NCBI GenBank assembly: GCA_002104985.1
Contig: MCGO01000082.1
Span: forward strand, 114,818-178,817
Direction of reading: 5' to 3'
DNA length: 64,000 bases
DNA from: Rhizoclosmatium globosum
Taxonomy: Eukaryota > Chytridiomycota > Chytridiomycetes > Chytridiales > Chytriomycetaceae
The first letter of the stretch is position 1, and each line of letters begins with the position of its first letter. A program made the position numbers and the translations under genes. The notes under the pieces were generated by a model. It was not told the DNA's origin. It ran no database searches and worked only from the letters and a program-made list of their open reading frames with translations. Shown here in pieces: positions 11,701-22,999 of the stretch.

Positions 11701-12214
11701 ACATTGCGCAAAGAGCCTGTAGCAAGGTTATCAAAGATGCGAACTTTGTAGCCAAGTTTTAGTAAGCGATCTGTGAGCTGGACGATTTTTAGTGTTATTA
11801 GTGTAAAGGAAACTGGGCAAGAGGTTGGTAAAGAAATCAACATACCGTCGAACCAATAAATCCAGCTCCTCCTGTCACAAGGACATGAGTGCCATTCACG
11901 GGTGCTCCGATTTTGCTCTCAATCACTTGGTTGGCACAAGGATCTATAGTTACAGCTTGTACACTTGCGAGGCTGTTGATAGTCGTTGCAGACGGTTGGA
12001 CAAAATGCTTGTATGTTGTAGCAATATCAGGTTGGAGTGCTACGAATGGCTTCGGTGGTGACGTCCATTCACGATTCAATGCTGTGAAGTCATATGTCAA
12101 CAATCCCAAGCTGATTACAATCGCCAGTGACGAAATAAGTAGCCGAAATGGAAACGCCTGCAAGCGCATAGTTAGCAAACGAATTAGGGCGAGACTTAAT
12201 GGCTGGGTCACCAT
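8775..12214 (-). CDS. Fusion: SDR epimerase + nucleotide-sugar transferase-like + GT43 glycosyltransferase, 1032 aa
   Basis: Seven exons with matching phases: 12214-11846, 11777-11516, 11457-11354, 11290-10722, 10670-10539, 10488-10185, 10133-8775. The N-terminus has a signal-anchor helix (about residues 15-45), suggesting a Golgi type II protein. Next comes an extended SDR domain (about 100-400): VLVTGGAGFIGST is the NAD(P)-binding loop, AASSTFYG and PYAASKYEGE supply the Ser and YxxxK catalytic residues, and SLRFFMVYGPRQ is typical of UDP-sugar epimerases and decarboxylases. A middle segment (about 430-590) resembles nucleotide-diphospho-sugar transferases. The C-terminal part (about 730-1000) resembles GT43: LWIIAEDS, a DDD metal site in HPLDDDGY, and HAGWAERKYPFDYNM near the end. 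It would make a UDP-sugar and transfer it in one polypeptide; the sugar is unknown, with glucuronic acid or xylose the family precedents. The gene ends 34 nt from the convergent DUF3684 gene. Confidence 0.8.
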
Positions 12215-12353
12215 GTGCAGTTTTGGATGGCTGAAAAGTTGGATGGAGGGAGAGAAAACTAATTTCCACTTTTATGATATATCTCCAAATGAAAGATTAT
12301 TGATTCAAGACACCGACACCATTGATAGCGGAACCATGAGTATGAACATGAAA

Positions 12354-12800
12354 TTAATTACTGATCCAAGACACTGCCTGTCCTACAAGCTTGTTATTTT
12401 CTTGGCTCATCACATTCCAAATCAAAGCTTCGTGAACCATTGCTTCACCATTGAATCGAGCTTGAGTGACGCAATATCCGTCCTTAGACGCTGCTTCCAT
12501 GGCTGTACTCCATTCATTTGGATTACTTTTCAGCAGACTTAGAAGCTTCATATTCCGCAGTCCTGAATTTGAGGCAAGGTTGAGTTGTTTCAGTGCTTGA
12601 GTGTTTGCATACTCCAGTTTGATATCGGCATAGTTTTGTAGAAACTGATATGCACTTGTCGGAGAAGGTAACAGGGTGTCAAATGATGGATGAACAGCCG
12701 GCAAGTCCTCACATGATTGGACGGTGAAAGTCCTTGAGGATGGGAGCGGCACTTTCGGGGATGCATTGACTGCGCATGATACGAAGCTGTTTCGGGACAT
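12354..12800 (-). CDS. Hypothetical 148-aa open frame upstream of the SDR-GT gene
   Basis: An open frame with balanced composition and no low-complexity runs, lying 140 nt upstream of the SDR-GT gene on the same strand and head-to-head with the coiled-coil gene at 12886. I recognise no family. It may be a separate small gene, or the first exon of the SDR-GT gene: a donor GTAATT near its stop and an acceptor TTAG near 12250 would join it in phase to the frame that enters at 12214, adding about 155 residues before the membrane anchor. Nothing in the sequence alone decides between these. Confidence 0.4.
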   Translation of the reverse strand: MSRNSFVSCAVNASPKVPLPSSRTFTVQSCEDLPAVHPSFDTLLPSPTSAYQFLQNYADIKLEYANTQALKQLNLASNSGLRNMKLLSLLKSNPNEWSTAMEAASKDGYCVTQARFNGEAMVHEALIWNVMSQENNKLVGQAVSWISN

Positions 12801-12885
12801 ATCGAATGTGCGAAGACAGGATCGAAGACGGAGTTATCATATTTTAATCAATTTAAATACCTAGTTGAGTAAAGAAGAAAGAAGA

Positions 12886-15698
12886 ATGAAAGCAGCATCC
12901 ACCACCCCAACCACGACCAAGCCCCGGTCTACAACGACAACCACTTCTGCGTCGTCCTCGTCTGTTTCAGCAACGCCACGTGTTTCATCGAGGCCGAGTG
13001 CGACTGCGACTGCTTCATCAACTACAACTGCTTCAACTTCCTCAACAACTGCTTCAAAGCGCACCTCTTCTGGCACTACCCCTGTATCTAAACCAGCAAC
13101 CAAGGCAGCATCGAGCACTACCACGCCGTCTAGTTCTAGTCCCAGTTCTACTTCATCATCAGCAACGCCAGTGCGGCCTTCGCTGACCCGCAAATCAACA
13201 GTTCCCTCGACTCTCGCACCGTTTCGCACATTGTCCACGCCCGTTTCTTCTTCTTCTTCTTCTTCTTCTTCTTCTACAAAAACAACAACTCTGCGCAAAC
13301 CACCTTCACCGGCCCCTTCTTCTTCCTCGCCCCGCAACTCTCCCCTTCCACCAAACCCAATCCCACAACAACAACAACAACAACAACAACCTCAGAGACC
13401 CTCGACCTCCGATGCTGAAACAAACACAGATCCAATTCAGTCAACAGAATCACAAGTTCCTTCGTTCGAACAAAAGGACTCTTCAGACGCTGCCGACCTC
13501 AAAGCCCAACTCACTGTCCTCGAAGCTGCCCTCGATGCACGAGACATTGAAGTGCTCACTCTTCAAAATGAACTCGATCACTTTCGTGCTGAAGCCTCGC
13601 AGAAACAGAATTCGTTTGCTTCAGAGCTCAATACGGAATCTGTCTTTGATAAGCTAGAGAATGAGAATCAGGCTCTGCAGCGACAGCTTGCTGTTTTGAG
13701 GAAAGAGAAGGAGGAGTCTGTTGAAGCGATGCGTGAAGAGATGGAACTCATGGTTTGTACTCTACGCCTCCCTTATGTCAATTCCTTATATTATCTGACA
13801 TTCCATCCACCTCATCGAATCAGGCAAAACGTATTCGCTCAGAATCCTCAGAATCTACCTCCAATCACGAATCTGAAGTTGCTGTCCTGAACCAAACCAT
13901 TGCTGCTCAAACAAAGCAACTCCAAGCAGTACTTCAGGAAATCACTCAACTCAAAGAAAGCAACCATGCAAAAGACATTGAAATTGCTCGCAGTACCCGT
14001 GAATACATGGCTCTTCAGAATGGTATCTCGAAAGCTGCTATGCTTGAAAGCGCGAAAGGCGACGAACTTCAATTTGCAAGAGAAAGTATTGAAGCAGGCA
14101 GAGTACGTATTCACGAACTGGAAACAAAAGTAGCCGAGTTGGAAAGCATGGTTGCAGCTGCAAGTCGCGAGTTTGTTGAATACGGTGAGGAACGAGCCGC
14201 TCTTCTTGCTGAGATTGAAATCGGACAAGATGCGATTGAAAAAGTAGGTGTCTTGAATGCGTCCCTCGAATCTGCCAAGCAAGCGTTTGAAGCGGAAAAG
14301 GCGGCGGCGGTTCGGATGGCGACTGTGATTCTTGAAAATGAAAAGGCGGAAATCAAAAAGGAACTCGATCAATTGCGTGTGGCTCATGAACAGGAATTGC
14401 AGTTTTCTGAGTTGTTGAAGCAAGCTGGAGCGTCGGACTCTTCTCAAGATTTCGCATCTGCGGAGGCACTGGCGGCTGTTGCTGCTGCTTCAACTGAAAT
14501 CGAAGACTTGAAGGCACAGCTCAAGGAGATGCACGAGGTGTTACTCAAAGCACAAGAAGAGCACAAGTCACAAATTACGGTCTTTACTCAAGAAAAGTGT
14601 TCCCTCTTGAATCAAATCGAGGAAGGCAAGCAAGCAATCCAGCAAGTCAAAGATTTGACCGCGAACCTCGAATCCCTCCAACAATCTCTCGACATTGTCC
14701 AATCCACATCCGCTGAAAAAGCAATGAACCTCGAAACCGAGAAATCGGCTCTTCTCATCCAACTCAGCCAACTCCGTACCGATTACGAGGAAACCTCCCA
14801 ATCCCTCACCCTCCTACAACAACAACTCACCGAAACTGCTTCAAAAAGTTCATCTACCAGTCCACAAACAATATCCCCAGAAACAACCTCCACAATCCAC
14901 CTCCTCGAAAAAGAACTCTCCGACACGAAAACCCACCTCCAAACCCTCCAAGACCGCCTCACATACACTCTCACCACCCTCTCCGACCGCGACACCCAAT
15001 ACGCCGCCATGGAAGCCCAATACACCGCCAGCGTCTCAATCTCATACACCTACATGAACACAATCCAACAACTCAACACCAAAATCCAAGCCCTCGAGCA
15101 CGACCTCCAAGAACAAAAAGAACGCGCCGGAGAACTCAACCTCGCCTTTGTCCAAATGATGGAATCCCGATCCGTCGCCGTCAACGACGAAGTCGCCGCC
15201 AATTCCTTCGCGCGGGAGCAACAAGCCGCAGCACAACAGGAGCTCGCCGTCACGCGGAGGGAGGTTGTAAGGCTTGAAGGCGAGGTGGACCGGTTGAGTC
15301 GGGAGCTTGACGGCGCGTACAGGCACGTTGAGGTTCTTGAGCAGAATGTGAGTGGGAGTGGGTTGTTGCTGCAGGAAGAGGAAGGGAGGGTTTTGAAGAT
15401 GAAGGCGCAGGTTGGAGCGCTTGTTTCGCTTTTGATGAGGAAGAGGGAGGCGGCGGCGGCGGGGGTTAGTGTGGAAAGTGCGTATGAGAAGGCGGCGTTT
15501 GAGAAGTTGGTTGCGGATCCAGAGATTCAGAAGCTTGCGGTGGATTATCATGCGCAGAGTAAAGTTGCGGCTCAGCAACTTGCTTCAGAGTATCAGGCGA
15601 AAGCGGCTGCGGCTGCTGCGAGTGCGTCAAAGGCTATTGCTACGTCGCCGTTGTTTGGGGTCAGTCAGTTACGGATTGTGAATGACGACGAGTTGTAA
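12886..15698 (+). CDS. Ser/Thr-rich and long coiled-coil protein, 913 aa
   Basis: Two exons, 12886-13752 and 13824-15698; the intron ends in ATCAG and the phase is zero. The first ATG is at 12886. Residues 1 to about 185 are almost only Ser, Thr, Pro and Ala, including a TTC-repeat-encoded serine run and an eight-glutamine run. From about residue 190 to 860 the sequence is a continuous heptad-like coiled coil rich in Glu, Gln, Lys, Leu and Ala, with a few breaks. The C-terminus is Ala-rich. The architecture resembles cytoskeleton- or Golgi-associated tethers, but there is no diagnostic domain and I do not assign a role. It converges on the RFC subunit gene, with 85 nt between stops. Confidence 0.85.
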
Positions 15699-15783
15699 AA
15701 GTAGTCTTAGAAGGGGATGGATATAAGTATATCAAAGTATAATATTTTCAATAAATCACAAAAACTATGTTTGAATAGAGGAA

Positions 15784-17312
15784 TCACTGCATCAACTCAA
15801 ACAAGAATCGTTTGTAGAGAGCCATGAACTTTGCAACGAATGCCTCCAAGTGGAAGATTGGCTTTGATCCTAGACGCATACTTTGCTCCTGTATTACATA
15901 TTAGAATAACGAATAGCCAGTTGTCAAAGCGTACATAATCAGCAGCCATTTTGACTATTTCAGGAACAATGCCCACATCAACAAGCTTGATAATGTCAAA
16001 CATCAAAGTCTGAAACATTTGAGTGAAAAACTTTATCAAAACATGTTTAAAGTAAGAACATACCTTCAAAATAACTTCTGGAGCAATACAGTGACACAAG
16101 AGTTCATACAACCTCCCTCGAATATCTTGAAGCCTTTTTGGAGTCTGTTCAGCAACAATCAGTTTCGCCGTCTCCTTGATATAGTTTTCCCAATCTGTCA
16201 GTGGAATCGGATGATCATTTGAGAATGGATAGCTTTTGGGGGTAAACGACCGTTAGTCTCTTGGTTTCAAGAAATCCCACGCATTACTGTTTGACTTTGG
16301 CAGTCTCAAGCATCAACAAAGCCTTCCTCAAGTTCCCGCCGGACATTTCAGCAATTTTAGTTCCAAACGCATCAGGGATGTGGATTCCTTCCTTGATTGC
16401 AACCTTTGTCATGACTTGCAGAATCTATAACTGCTTGTTAGCCACTACACCCATGACATTCTGTGCAGCGAAAGTAGTCAACCTCGTCAGTAGAAGGAGC
16501 AGCAACGCGAACCAACAAGCAACGACTGCGAATCGGCCCAATGATTCGAGATGTTGAATTCGTACACAGAATCACACGCAAATTGGTCATGTACTTTTCC
16601 ATTGTTCGTCTGAGAGCATGTTGAGCATCTTTCGAGAGAGTGTCTGCTTCATTGAGGATGACGACTTGCGGTTTTTCATGACAGTTAGAATTGTTGTGTG
16701 TTTTTGGGGGAGGAAGGGGGGGGGGGATGGGTACCTTTGAAAGATCGCTTGGCGGATGAATCCACCTGTTGCGTTTGAGCGACTTCTTTAATCAGTTCTT
16801 GGATGACGAGTCTGTCATTTGAGCCCACGTCACTGTTTTTTGTTTTAGTTTAAGAAAGAGAGAGAGAGAGAGGCAGAGGGGGAGAAACAAACCTTGGGGT
16901 GATCTCCATGTGGTAGTTTGAAGAGACAATGTTTATTTCAATCTTTTTGTTTGAAGGGGTCAGGAAGGTGCGTTGGTCGATTTTGAGCTGGGTTTGGGTG
17001 ATGTTGATTGAGTAAGGCTGGGTGGGAGTTGAGGTGAGGGACACTGCCGAACCTTCTCGACGGTTTGTCCGTATATTTCCTTGAGCACGGCCATGATGCG
17101 CGTCTTCTTTCCGGCGCCGGACGGGCCGTAGACGAGAAGGTGCGGGAAGTCGGGCGATGCGGCCTTGGTTTTAGGATAGTTTTTAGTTGGTTGCTTTTAA
17201 AAGAAGAGACTAGAGAAGTGCGAACCATCTTGCGCAGCTGGTCAGTCAGGCTGGCGTGGTAGTCGAGCTTGTCCAGGCTCGAAGGTCGGTGCTTGTCCAC
17301 GTACAAGGCCAT
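15784..17312 (-). CDS. RFC5: Replication factor C small subunit (yeast Rfc5 / human RFC3 type), 352 aa
   Basis: AAA+ subunit of the clamp loader that opens PCNA rings at primer-template junctions in the nucleus. Nine exons: 17312-17226, 17163-17053, 16987-16893, 16832-16735, 16664-16483, 16424-16288, 16232-16064, 16009-15935, 15888-15784; all phases match and the total fits the family (about 350 aa). The protein opens with the family-specific VDKHRP box, followed by a P-loop variant ([11 protein letters not shown]), the Walker-B-like LNEADTLS, sensor 1 (LCTNST) and the SRC arginine-finger motif in [10 protein letters not shown]. The C-terminal collar ends in [17 protein letters not shown]. 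The G-A-G-K-K form of the P-loop is normal for this ATPase-poor subunit. The intron at 16892-16833 carries a GA/CT repeat. Confidence 0.95.
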
Positions 17313-17724
17313 TTTTGTGTGTTGAGTTTTCGGACGAGCCTCTTTCCTTTTCTTCCACTGTTCGTTTCTCTCAATTCGTAAGGATTTATTTATCACAATT
17401 GAATAACAAATGATCCTCAACGTGCACAGATTTTGTACATTATATATATCTCGCTCTTCTGGATTGGGACTTTATCTTTCTTTTACATTAGCTCTTGAAC
17501 AAACAAAGGTTTGAGTCAATATTTGAAGATTCATGTGTTGTGCCTTTTAGGAAACGAAAAGGAGGAGAAAGGGCTCGTTTCGTTCCTTTTGTGATAACCG
17601 TATGTAACACTGGATGAGAAAATATAGAAATTAACGAGAAAAGACAGTTTATTCAACAACTTTTATCTCGTCTACAATCTAAGAAACTCAAAACATAGAA
17701 TCATGTACAAATTCATCACTTCCT
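17313..17724. other. Intergenic, upstream of RFC5
   Basis: Lies between the start of RFC5 and the stop of the Atg22-like gene, both on the minus strand. It holds the RFC5 promoter and the 3' end of the transporter gene. No further gene or clear element is seen; an AT-rich TATATATATC stretch is present near 17441. Confidence 0.5.
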
Positions 17725-19424
17725 TCAAGCGACAGCCTTGCGTCCGAGCTGCTGCTCCTCGTACTCGGCTTCAGCTTGCTCGTACACCAAAACGTCGGCA
17801 CGTCCCTTGACAGGATCGGTTCTCTGAATGATAATGAATCCAATGAGAGCCATAACAGTACACGGGATGAAACCAATGTAGTCAGCATCTTGCGAAGGGG
17901 CAAGAGTCGCGATGATGAAGTTAACGAGTGGTCCCATGAAGGCAGAACACTTGTTCATAATACCGAAAAGACCGAAGAACAAGTAAGCCTTCTTTCCTGG
18001 AATAAGCTCGGAGAGGTAAGTGTTCTGGAGAGCCCAGAATGGAGCCGACCACAAACCAACGGCAATGTTGTAGAACCAGAATTCTCCAAGGGATCTGTAT
18101 CCCATAGTCTTGGAAAACAAACCAACAATACCCCAGGCGAACAACAACAGGGTCAACAAGTTGGAAGTTTGCAACATGGTCTTGGTCTCAAGCTTGAACC
18201 AGAGCTGGATTTTCCAGAAAATAATACATCCGGCCATAGAAGCAACGGCTTGAGCCAAACTGAACAAATTGTTTTGCAAAATGTTGTAACTAACGTATTG
18301 TGGCTGGAGGTAGTTTCCAAGAATCAAGTTGGAAGAGTTGGTACCATCACAGAACAAGAAGAAACCGACAATGTACCACCATGCGTTTGGAAGTTTCTTG
18401 GCAAGCTTGAGCGCTTCGCGGGCTTGAACAAGACCTTCGGTGTACACGTTCACTCCCGCTGGAATTTCTGGACCAGGACGCTTCTTGTCGAGAATAAAGT
18501 ATGGAATAGCAAAGACGAGCCAGTAAATACCAAACAAAAGCGCATTGGCGTTGAAAGTGAAGTCAACTTGAGAAACATCTGGGTTTGGGTTCAAGGCATA
18601 GATGACACCAACGTTCAACAAGAGTGGCACAGCCCATCCAATGTTAGACCAGTAAGTAGAAATCATGGAGATACGTCCACGCTGGATGGCGATTTCCTCG
18701 TCAACCTCACGGACAGTGCAACCAGCGTCAATCTTCTCGTACACAGTTGGCATGTGAGCAGCAAGACGGGGGAAAGCGGCAAAGAAGAAAGAAAGGGACA
18801 TTTGGTAAGAAATGTTACAGATCATAAGCAACACAGTTGCCAAGATCCATTGTCCGGAGTGCACGTTGATTCCAACAAATACAAAGTGGAGTGCGATGGA
18901 CACCAACGAGGACCAGAACAAGAAGGTACGACCGTAAGTCTTGTAGTCTCCGAGACCACCCAAAGTAATAAGAATGACGGCAACACAGAACTGACTAACA
19001 GCAGACTGCAAAAGAGACAGAGCAATTTGTGGAATCTGGTTGTTTCCGTAACCAATCATGCAAGCTGGGTTTCCGTTACCACATGTAGAGCCAGCTGGGT
19101 AAGCATCCTCAGGTTTGAGAGTGGCGTTGTAGGCGACCCAGTTGTCGTTCGCATTTATGTTCTGCATGTTTCCAACGAGACCGGCGAATCCTCCGTTTGG
19201 ACCACCTCCGTTGTCTCCGTTGTAGAACAAGTAGTAAGACCTAATCGTGGAGATGGATGTTTGAGACACAAGGCGGAGGTACTGAAAGTGTCTGTTGAGA
19301 CTCACCACAACTCGTAGATCGAGACGACAGCTACTGAACGCATGTACTTTTCTGGGCTGGCAATGGCATCTGGGTTGTACTCCTCCTCAACAGTGGATCG
19401 ATCGACCTTCTTTTCGTCAGACAT
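17725..19424 (-). CDS. Atg22-like major facilitator transporter, 544 aa
   Basis: Two exons, 19424-19306 and 19240-17725; the 65-nt intron begins GTGAGT and ends TTAG and splits a Trp codon. The protein is a polytopic MFS carrier with about 12 hydrophobic segments. It matches the vacuolar effluxer Atg22-like family in overall pattern: an unusual early SYYLFYNGDNGGG loop, a long lumenal loop with several Cys and Asn, and a central cytosolic loop containing CTVREVDEEIAIQRGRIS. Atg22 relatives export amino acids from the vacuole; substrate and location here are inferred. The start is the first ATG in the frame of exon 1 and gives a short acidic N-terminus. A fully open antisense frame covers almost the whole gene. 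Confidence 0.8.
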
Positions 19425-20339
19425 GGTTTTTCGGATGATTTTACTTCACTGAAACGGTGGTGCTGTTTTTCAATGGATGAGGAATGGATGGACAAGCCTT
19501 GGCCAATGAGATTCATTTGTGCCACCTCGCTTTGCAGCCACCCTGTTCATCTGGAAATTGAATTGTGAAGTACCCCCACCGCACTGTCTGCTGGACTGCA
19601 CCACGTAGCAGTTATGTAGGGCAGATTAATATCTTAAGAGCCAAAGATCACAAACGGCCACAGAAGGGAGAAATAGGGAGGCACCCGCCATTGCTTGCCA
19701 CTATCGCTTTCAGATTTGATTAAATTAGAAAAAATTTCGATTTGAGAGACAGTCCCCATAATGGGTGCCAAAATGGGTTTGTTCTTGGCAGATAGTGGAT
19801 GTGTCACCAATGACTGCAAAGAACGTGTTGAAATGAGCTGTTTGTTGTTCAACAGTAAACTGTCATTCTCCAGAAACACAGTTTTCAAAATTTTGTGACC
19901 ACGAGACATGCAGTGACAGTCGGATATTCCGACCGGGCTCCGATGATTCCGATCCACCTCTGAAGTTTCAGGCATACTCGACCATTCAAAACAATTAACT
20001 ATTCTTACATCAAACGAGGACGATTACTTTTAATTTTTTCCTTACCTCCTCCCACAACCATAAACCATCTCACAGTATCTCCTTCTTTCTTTTGATGGGA
20101 AGGAAAGGATCGATCGATTTGTTGTTGGGTTGCGGGATAGTATGTCTGACTCAATTCGAGATGACAAAGCATGGAAAGCAGGTCAAGCGATAATCAATAT
20201 TTCATGTTCATTACATCCACCACAACACATCAATCCAACATCTTCCCCTCCTCTCCTCAACATTAAATAGTACAGGAATTTGAAAAAAGCAAAAATAGTA
20301 CTCTGGACTTCAAGTCACCCTCAAACCAACCTCGTTTTT
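19425..20339. other. Intergenic, 0.9 kb
   Basis: Lies upstream of the Atg22-like gene and downstream of the sirtuin gene. A 113-codon minus frame at 19634-19975 has no recognisable domain and I do not call it. No RNA gene or repeat was found. Confidence 0.4.
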
Positions 20340-22298
20340 TCACACCAACACATCCAACAACACCTCCTCCCCACCTTTCCCCTTCACTTTCTTGGTTGGC
20401 GAGCCTTCGTTATCTTTCCGAACAGCAGAACTGGTTCGCACAAGGTCCACGGACGCATCTAGGAGTACTTCGGAATCGGCGGATGAATCCGCACGGAGTG
20501 AGAGTCCTTCCAAGTACTTGGACGGCGTGTCTACAGCCGCCATGAGAGTTTTTCCGAAGGTTGTTGGAGTTTTTGCTTCGACAATTGTACAGGCAAGGTC
20601 ACTGCGGGATGCCTTCTTTTGTGGCGTGGATGGCTTTGAGTTTGTTGGAGGTGCAGAGGAGCGGGTGGCGATGGAGAGGGAGCTTGGGATTGTGTTTGCG
20701 AGGGTTTTCGGCTTGATGGTGGTTGTAGACGACTGGGTTGTTGGTTTGAGAGGCTTTTTGATGGCGGATTTGATTGCGATTGGTTTCTTTGGGGTTGTGG
20801 CGCTTGGAGCTGGAGCGGCTGCGGTTCGTCCGATTCTTGTAGATGTGCGTGGTTTTGGTTCGTCATTTTCTGGTGAGAAGGGTTAGAGGAGGGTATGATT
20901 AATGTGGAATACAAACCCTGGTCATCTCCCAATGGCTCTCCCTTTCCACTCGTTACTTCCTTTTGTATGCCGAGAGAGGAAGAAGAGGATGCGGAAGAAG
21001 AGGAAGGAACTGGAGGGTCAACAGATTTGACTGGAGCTGCAACGACTACATCTGATTTCACAGCTTTCATCATTGAGGTCAATTTGGTTTGAACAAGGCC
21101 ACCCGAGCTGGTAGGACTTGCAGTTCCGACTCTTCTCTTGGAAGAAGCTACAGCCATACTCTCCATCTCGTTCTCTAACAATTCTACACAGTCATCCACA
21201 TCACCAAGAAGCTGGTAATCAAACACAGCATCCCACTCTTTACCCAAACGCGTCCGATTCAACAAAACAACAATCCCACCACTATTTGCAGAACTTCCAG
21301 CACCTCCCTCATGAACAGCTTTTGCTAGATTCTTTACAAGACTCTTGACACCATCCACCTTCAAACTGGTACCCATCACCAACAAGACGTCGGGCCTTCG
21401 GCGTATATCGACACCGACAGTCTTACTGATGTCTGCACCAGAAGCGTGGTGCTCTCCATACAAAATAATATTTGGTCTGAGGACACCACAAGCAATAGCG
21501 CGTTTTCCGAGTGCACTACGGACAGCAGAATTTGTAGTGCATGCTATGCATGCAGGAGCAGTACCAGTTTGACAGGTTTGGAGGAGTGGTTCAGAGAACG
21601 GAACAGTTTGTTTACAGAGAGTACAAATGAGCGTGTCTAAGGCGCCGTGCAAGTGGACGAGGGTTGGAAGTGGTTTTGGAGGTGCGCGTTTGACAGGAGT
21701 GGATGGGGTTGAGGACGAGGAGGGGGTTGAAGTGGCTCTTGGGGAGAGGTCCAGGCGGGATTCGAGGCAGTCAATGTTCTAAGTGAGTCCAGTTAAAGAA
21801 AGAAAGAAAGAGAGAAAGAAAGAGCACCTGAGTGTAACAGCGCAGCAACTGACCCCTGTCATTGAGGGTCTTTAGGAAGTAGTGTGTTTTAGTGAGACTT
21901 GCAGCATCCGAGAGCACCTTCAACTCGGCAATAAACGAGTAGAAGATCTGAGTTGAAGTTGGATCGCGGAAGAGAGAGGCATCGAACATGTCCTTTCCTT
22001 TGACGACGGACTGTGGGTACTTGTTCTTTACGAGATTGTAGAGACCGTCGGCCGACCGGAAGTCCTGATTGATGTAGTCGATTGAATCGATTGATGAGTA
22101 GTTGTAAGTTTAACCGAATACTCGCACCGGAATCCCCGCGGAAACTGAGATGCCCGCACCCGCAACGGCGACCACCTTCTTGGCCCGGCGAAGGGCGCCT
22201 GCAATCAGACTGAAGTGGCGCCGCTCTTCGTTCGTGGCGGAAGTGTCGGTGCCGGTGCCGGTGCCGAGGAGGTCCGCCGTGGCGAGGACGTGCACCAT
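20340..22298 (-). CDS. Sirtuin, NAD-dependent histone deacetylase (Hst3/Hst4 type), 599 aa
   Basis: Four exons: 22298-22128, 22064-21828, 21778-20917, 20869-20340; all phases match. NAD-binding motifs are GAGISVSAGIPDFRS (split by intron 1) and TQNIDCLE (split by intron 2). The catalytic His is in LVHLHGAL. Two CxxC pairs (CTLC and CIAC) form the structural zinc site, and GTSLKVDGVKSLVK is the late NAD contact typical of the Hst3/Hst4 branch. The C-terminal 280 residues are Ser/Pro/Lys-rich and look disordered, with basic clusters that could be nuclear signals. Relatives remove acetyl groups from H3 K56 after replication; that role is inferred. The last intron (20916-20870) moves the tail into a second frame, so an unspliced reading gives a false 3' end. 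Intron 2 contains a GAAA repeat (21796-21824). Confidence 0.9.
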
Positions 22299-22999
22299 TC
22301 AATTCAGTGGTGTTTTGTTCACTTTGTGTGAGACAAGACAAAGAATTCGGACGTCCTTCTTCGCCTCCTTCAATAAACGATAAATTAAATAGAGAGAAAT
22401 ATAGTAACGGTGATAAAAAGAAAATTAGTTATGCGCGGGGCACATAGGATCAATTACAACCTTTCTACAACATGAAGTTGATCATCAGAAAAAGCTTTAT
22501 CAGTTATATAGTCAGTCCACATTTAAGTAACGTTTAGAGATACATTAAAAACGTAGAATGGAGTAAAATCGACAAAGGTATTGGAGTATTTAAGTAATTA
22601 TTTCATTTTTCTATGATTAGACAATTGTTTAACAGGTCTGATCGCACACTACCAGATTAATATTTCATGCTTCAGAGCCGTCATTTTATTTGATATATAA
22701 AATTGCCGCTGGGATGGAGCATATAGCTAACTGGGAGCAAAAAATCACACTAAACTGGTGGTCAACTTGTTTACATATATTACTTGGTAATTCAACAGTC
22801 TCGTCCGTCATCATTTGTCATCCATAATTAAAAAGCGTGATGATCATTTCAAACTTCGGCAGCCGTTCAATGAAACTTGGTTGTGGCTGGTAATTAATTT
22901 GAACATTATGATTGGAATCTCCAAACAAAGGAAAACATCAAACCTGTCTTGTAAAACTGGCTTGCCACAATAGAAAAGAAACTACACACGGAATAACCA
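22299..22999. other. Divergent intergenic region
   Basis: AT-rich region between the sirtuin start (minus) and the gene at 23000 (plus), so it should hold both promoters. No gene, RNA or strong repeat is visible. A missing signal-peptide exon for the gene at 23000 could lie here, but I found no convincing one. Confidence 0.4.

Noticed and set aside
17776..19317. Antisense 513-codon frame as a gene
   Set aside because: It mirrors the Atg22-like transporter, which has clear membrane segments; the antisense product has none and no domain.
19634..19975. 113-codon minus-strand frame
   Set aside because: No recognisable domain or splice partners; composition looks intergenic.
20392..20886. Plus-strand 164-codon frame opposite the sirtuin tail
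   Set aside because: It lies wholly over the spliced sirtuin exon, whose frame fits on both sides of the intron.
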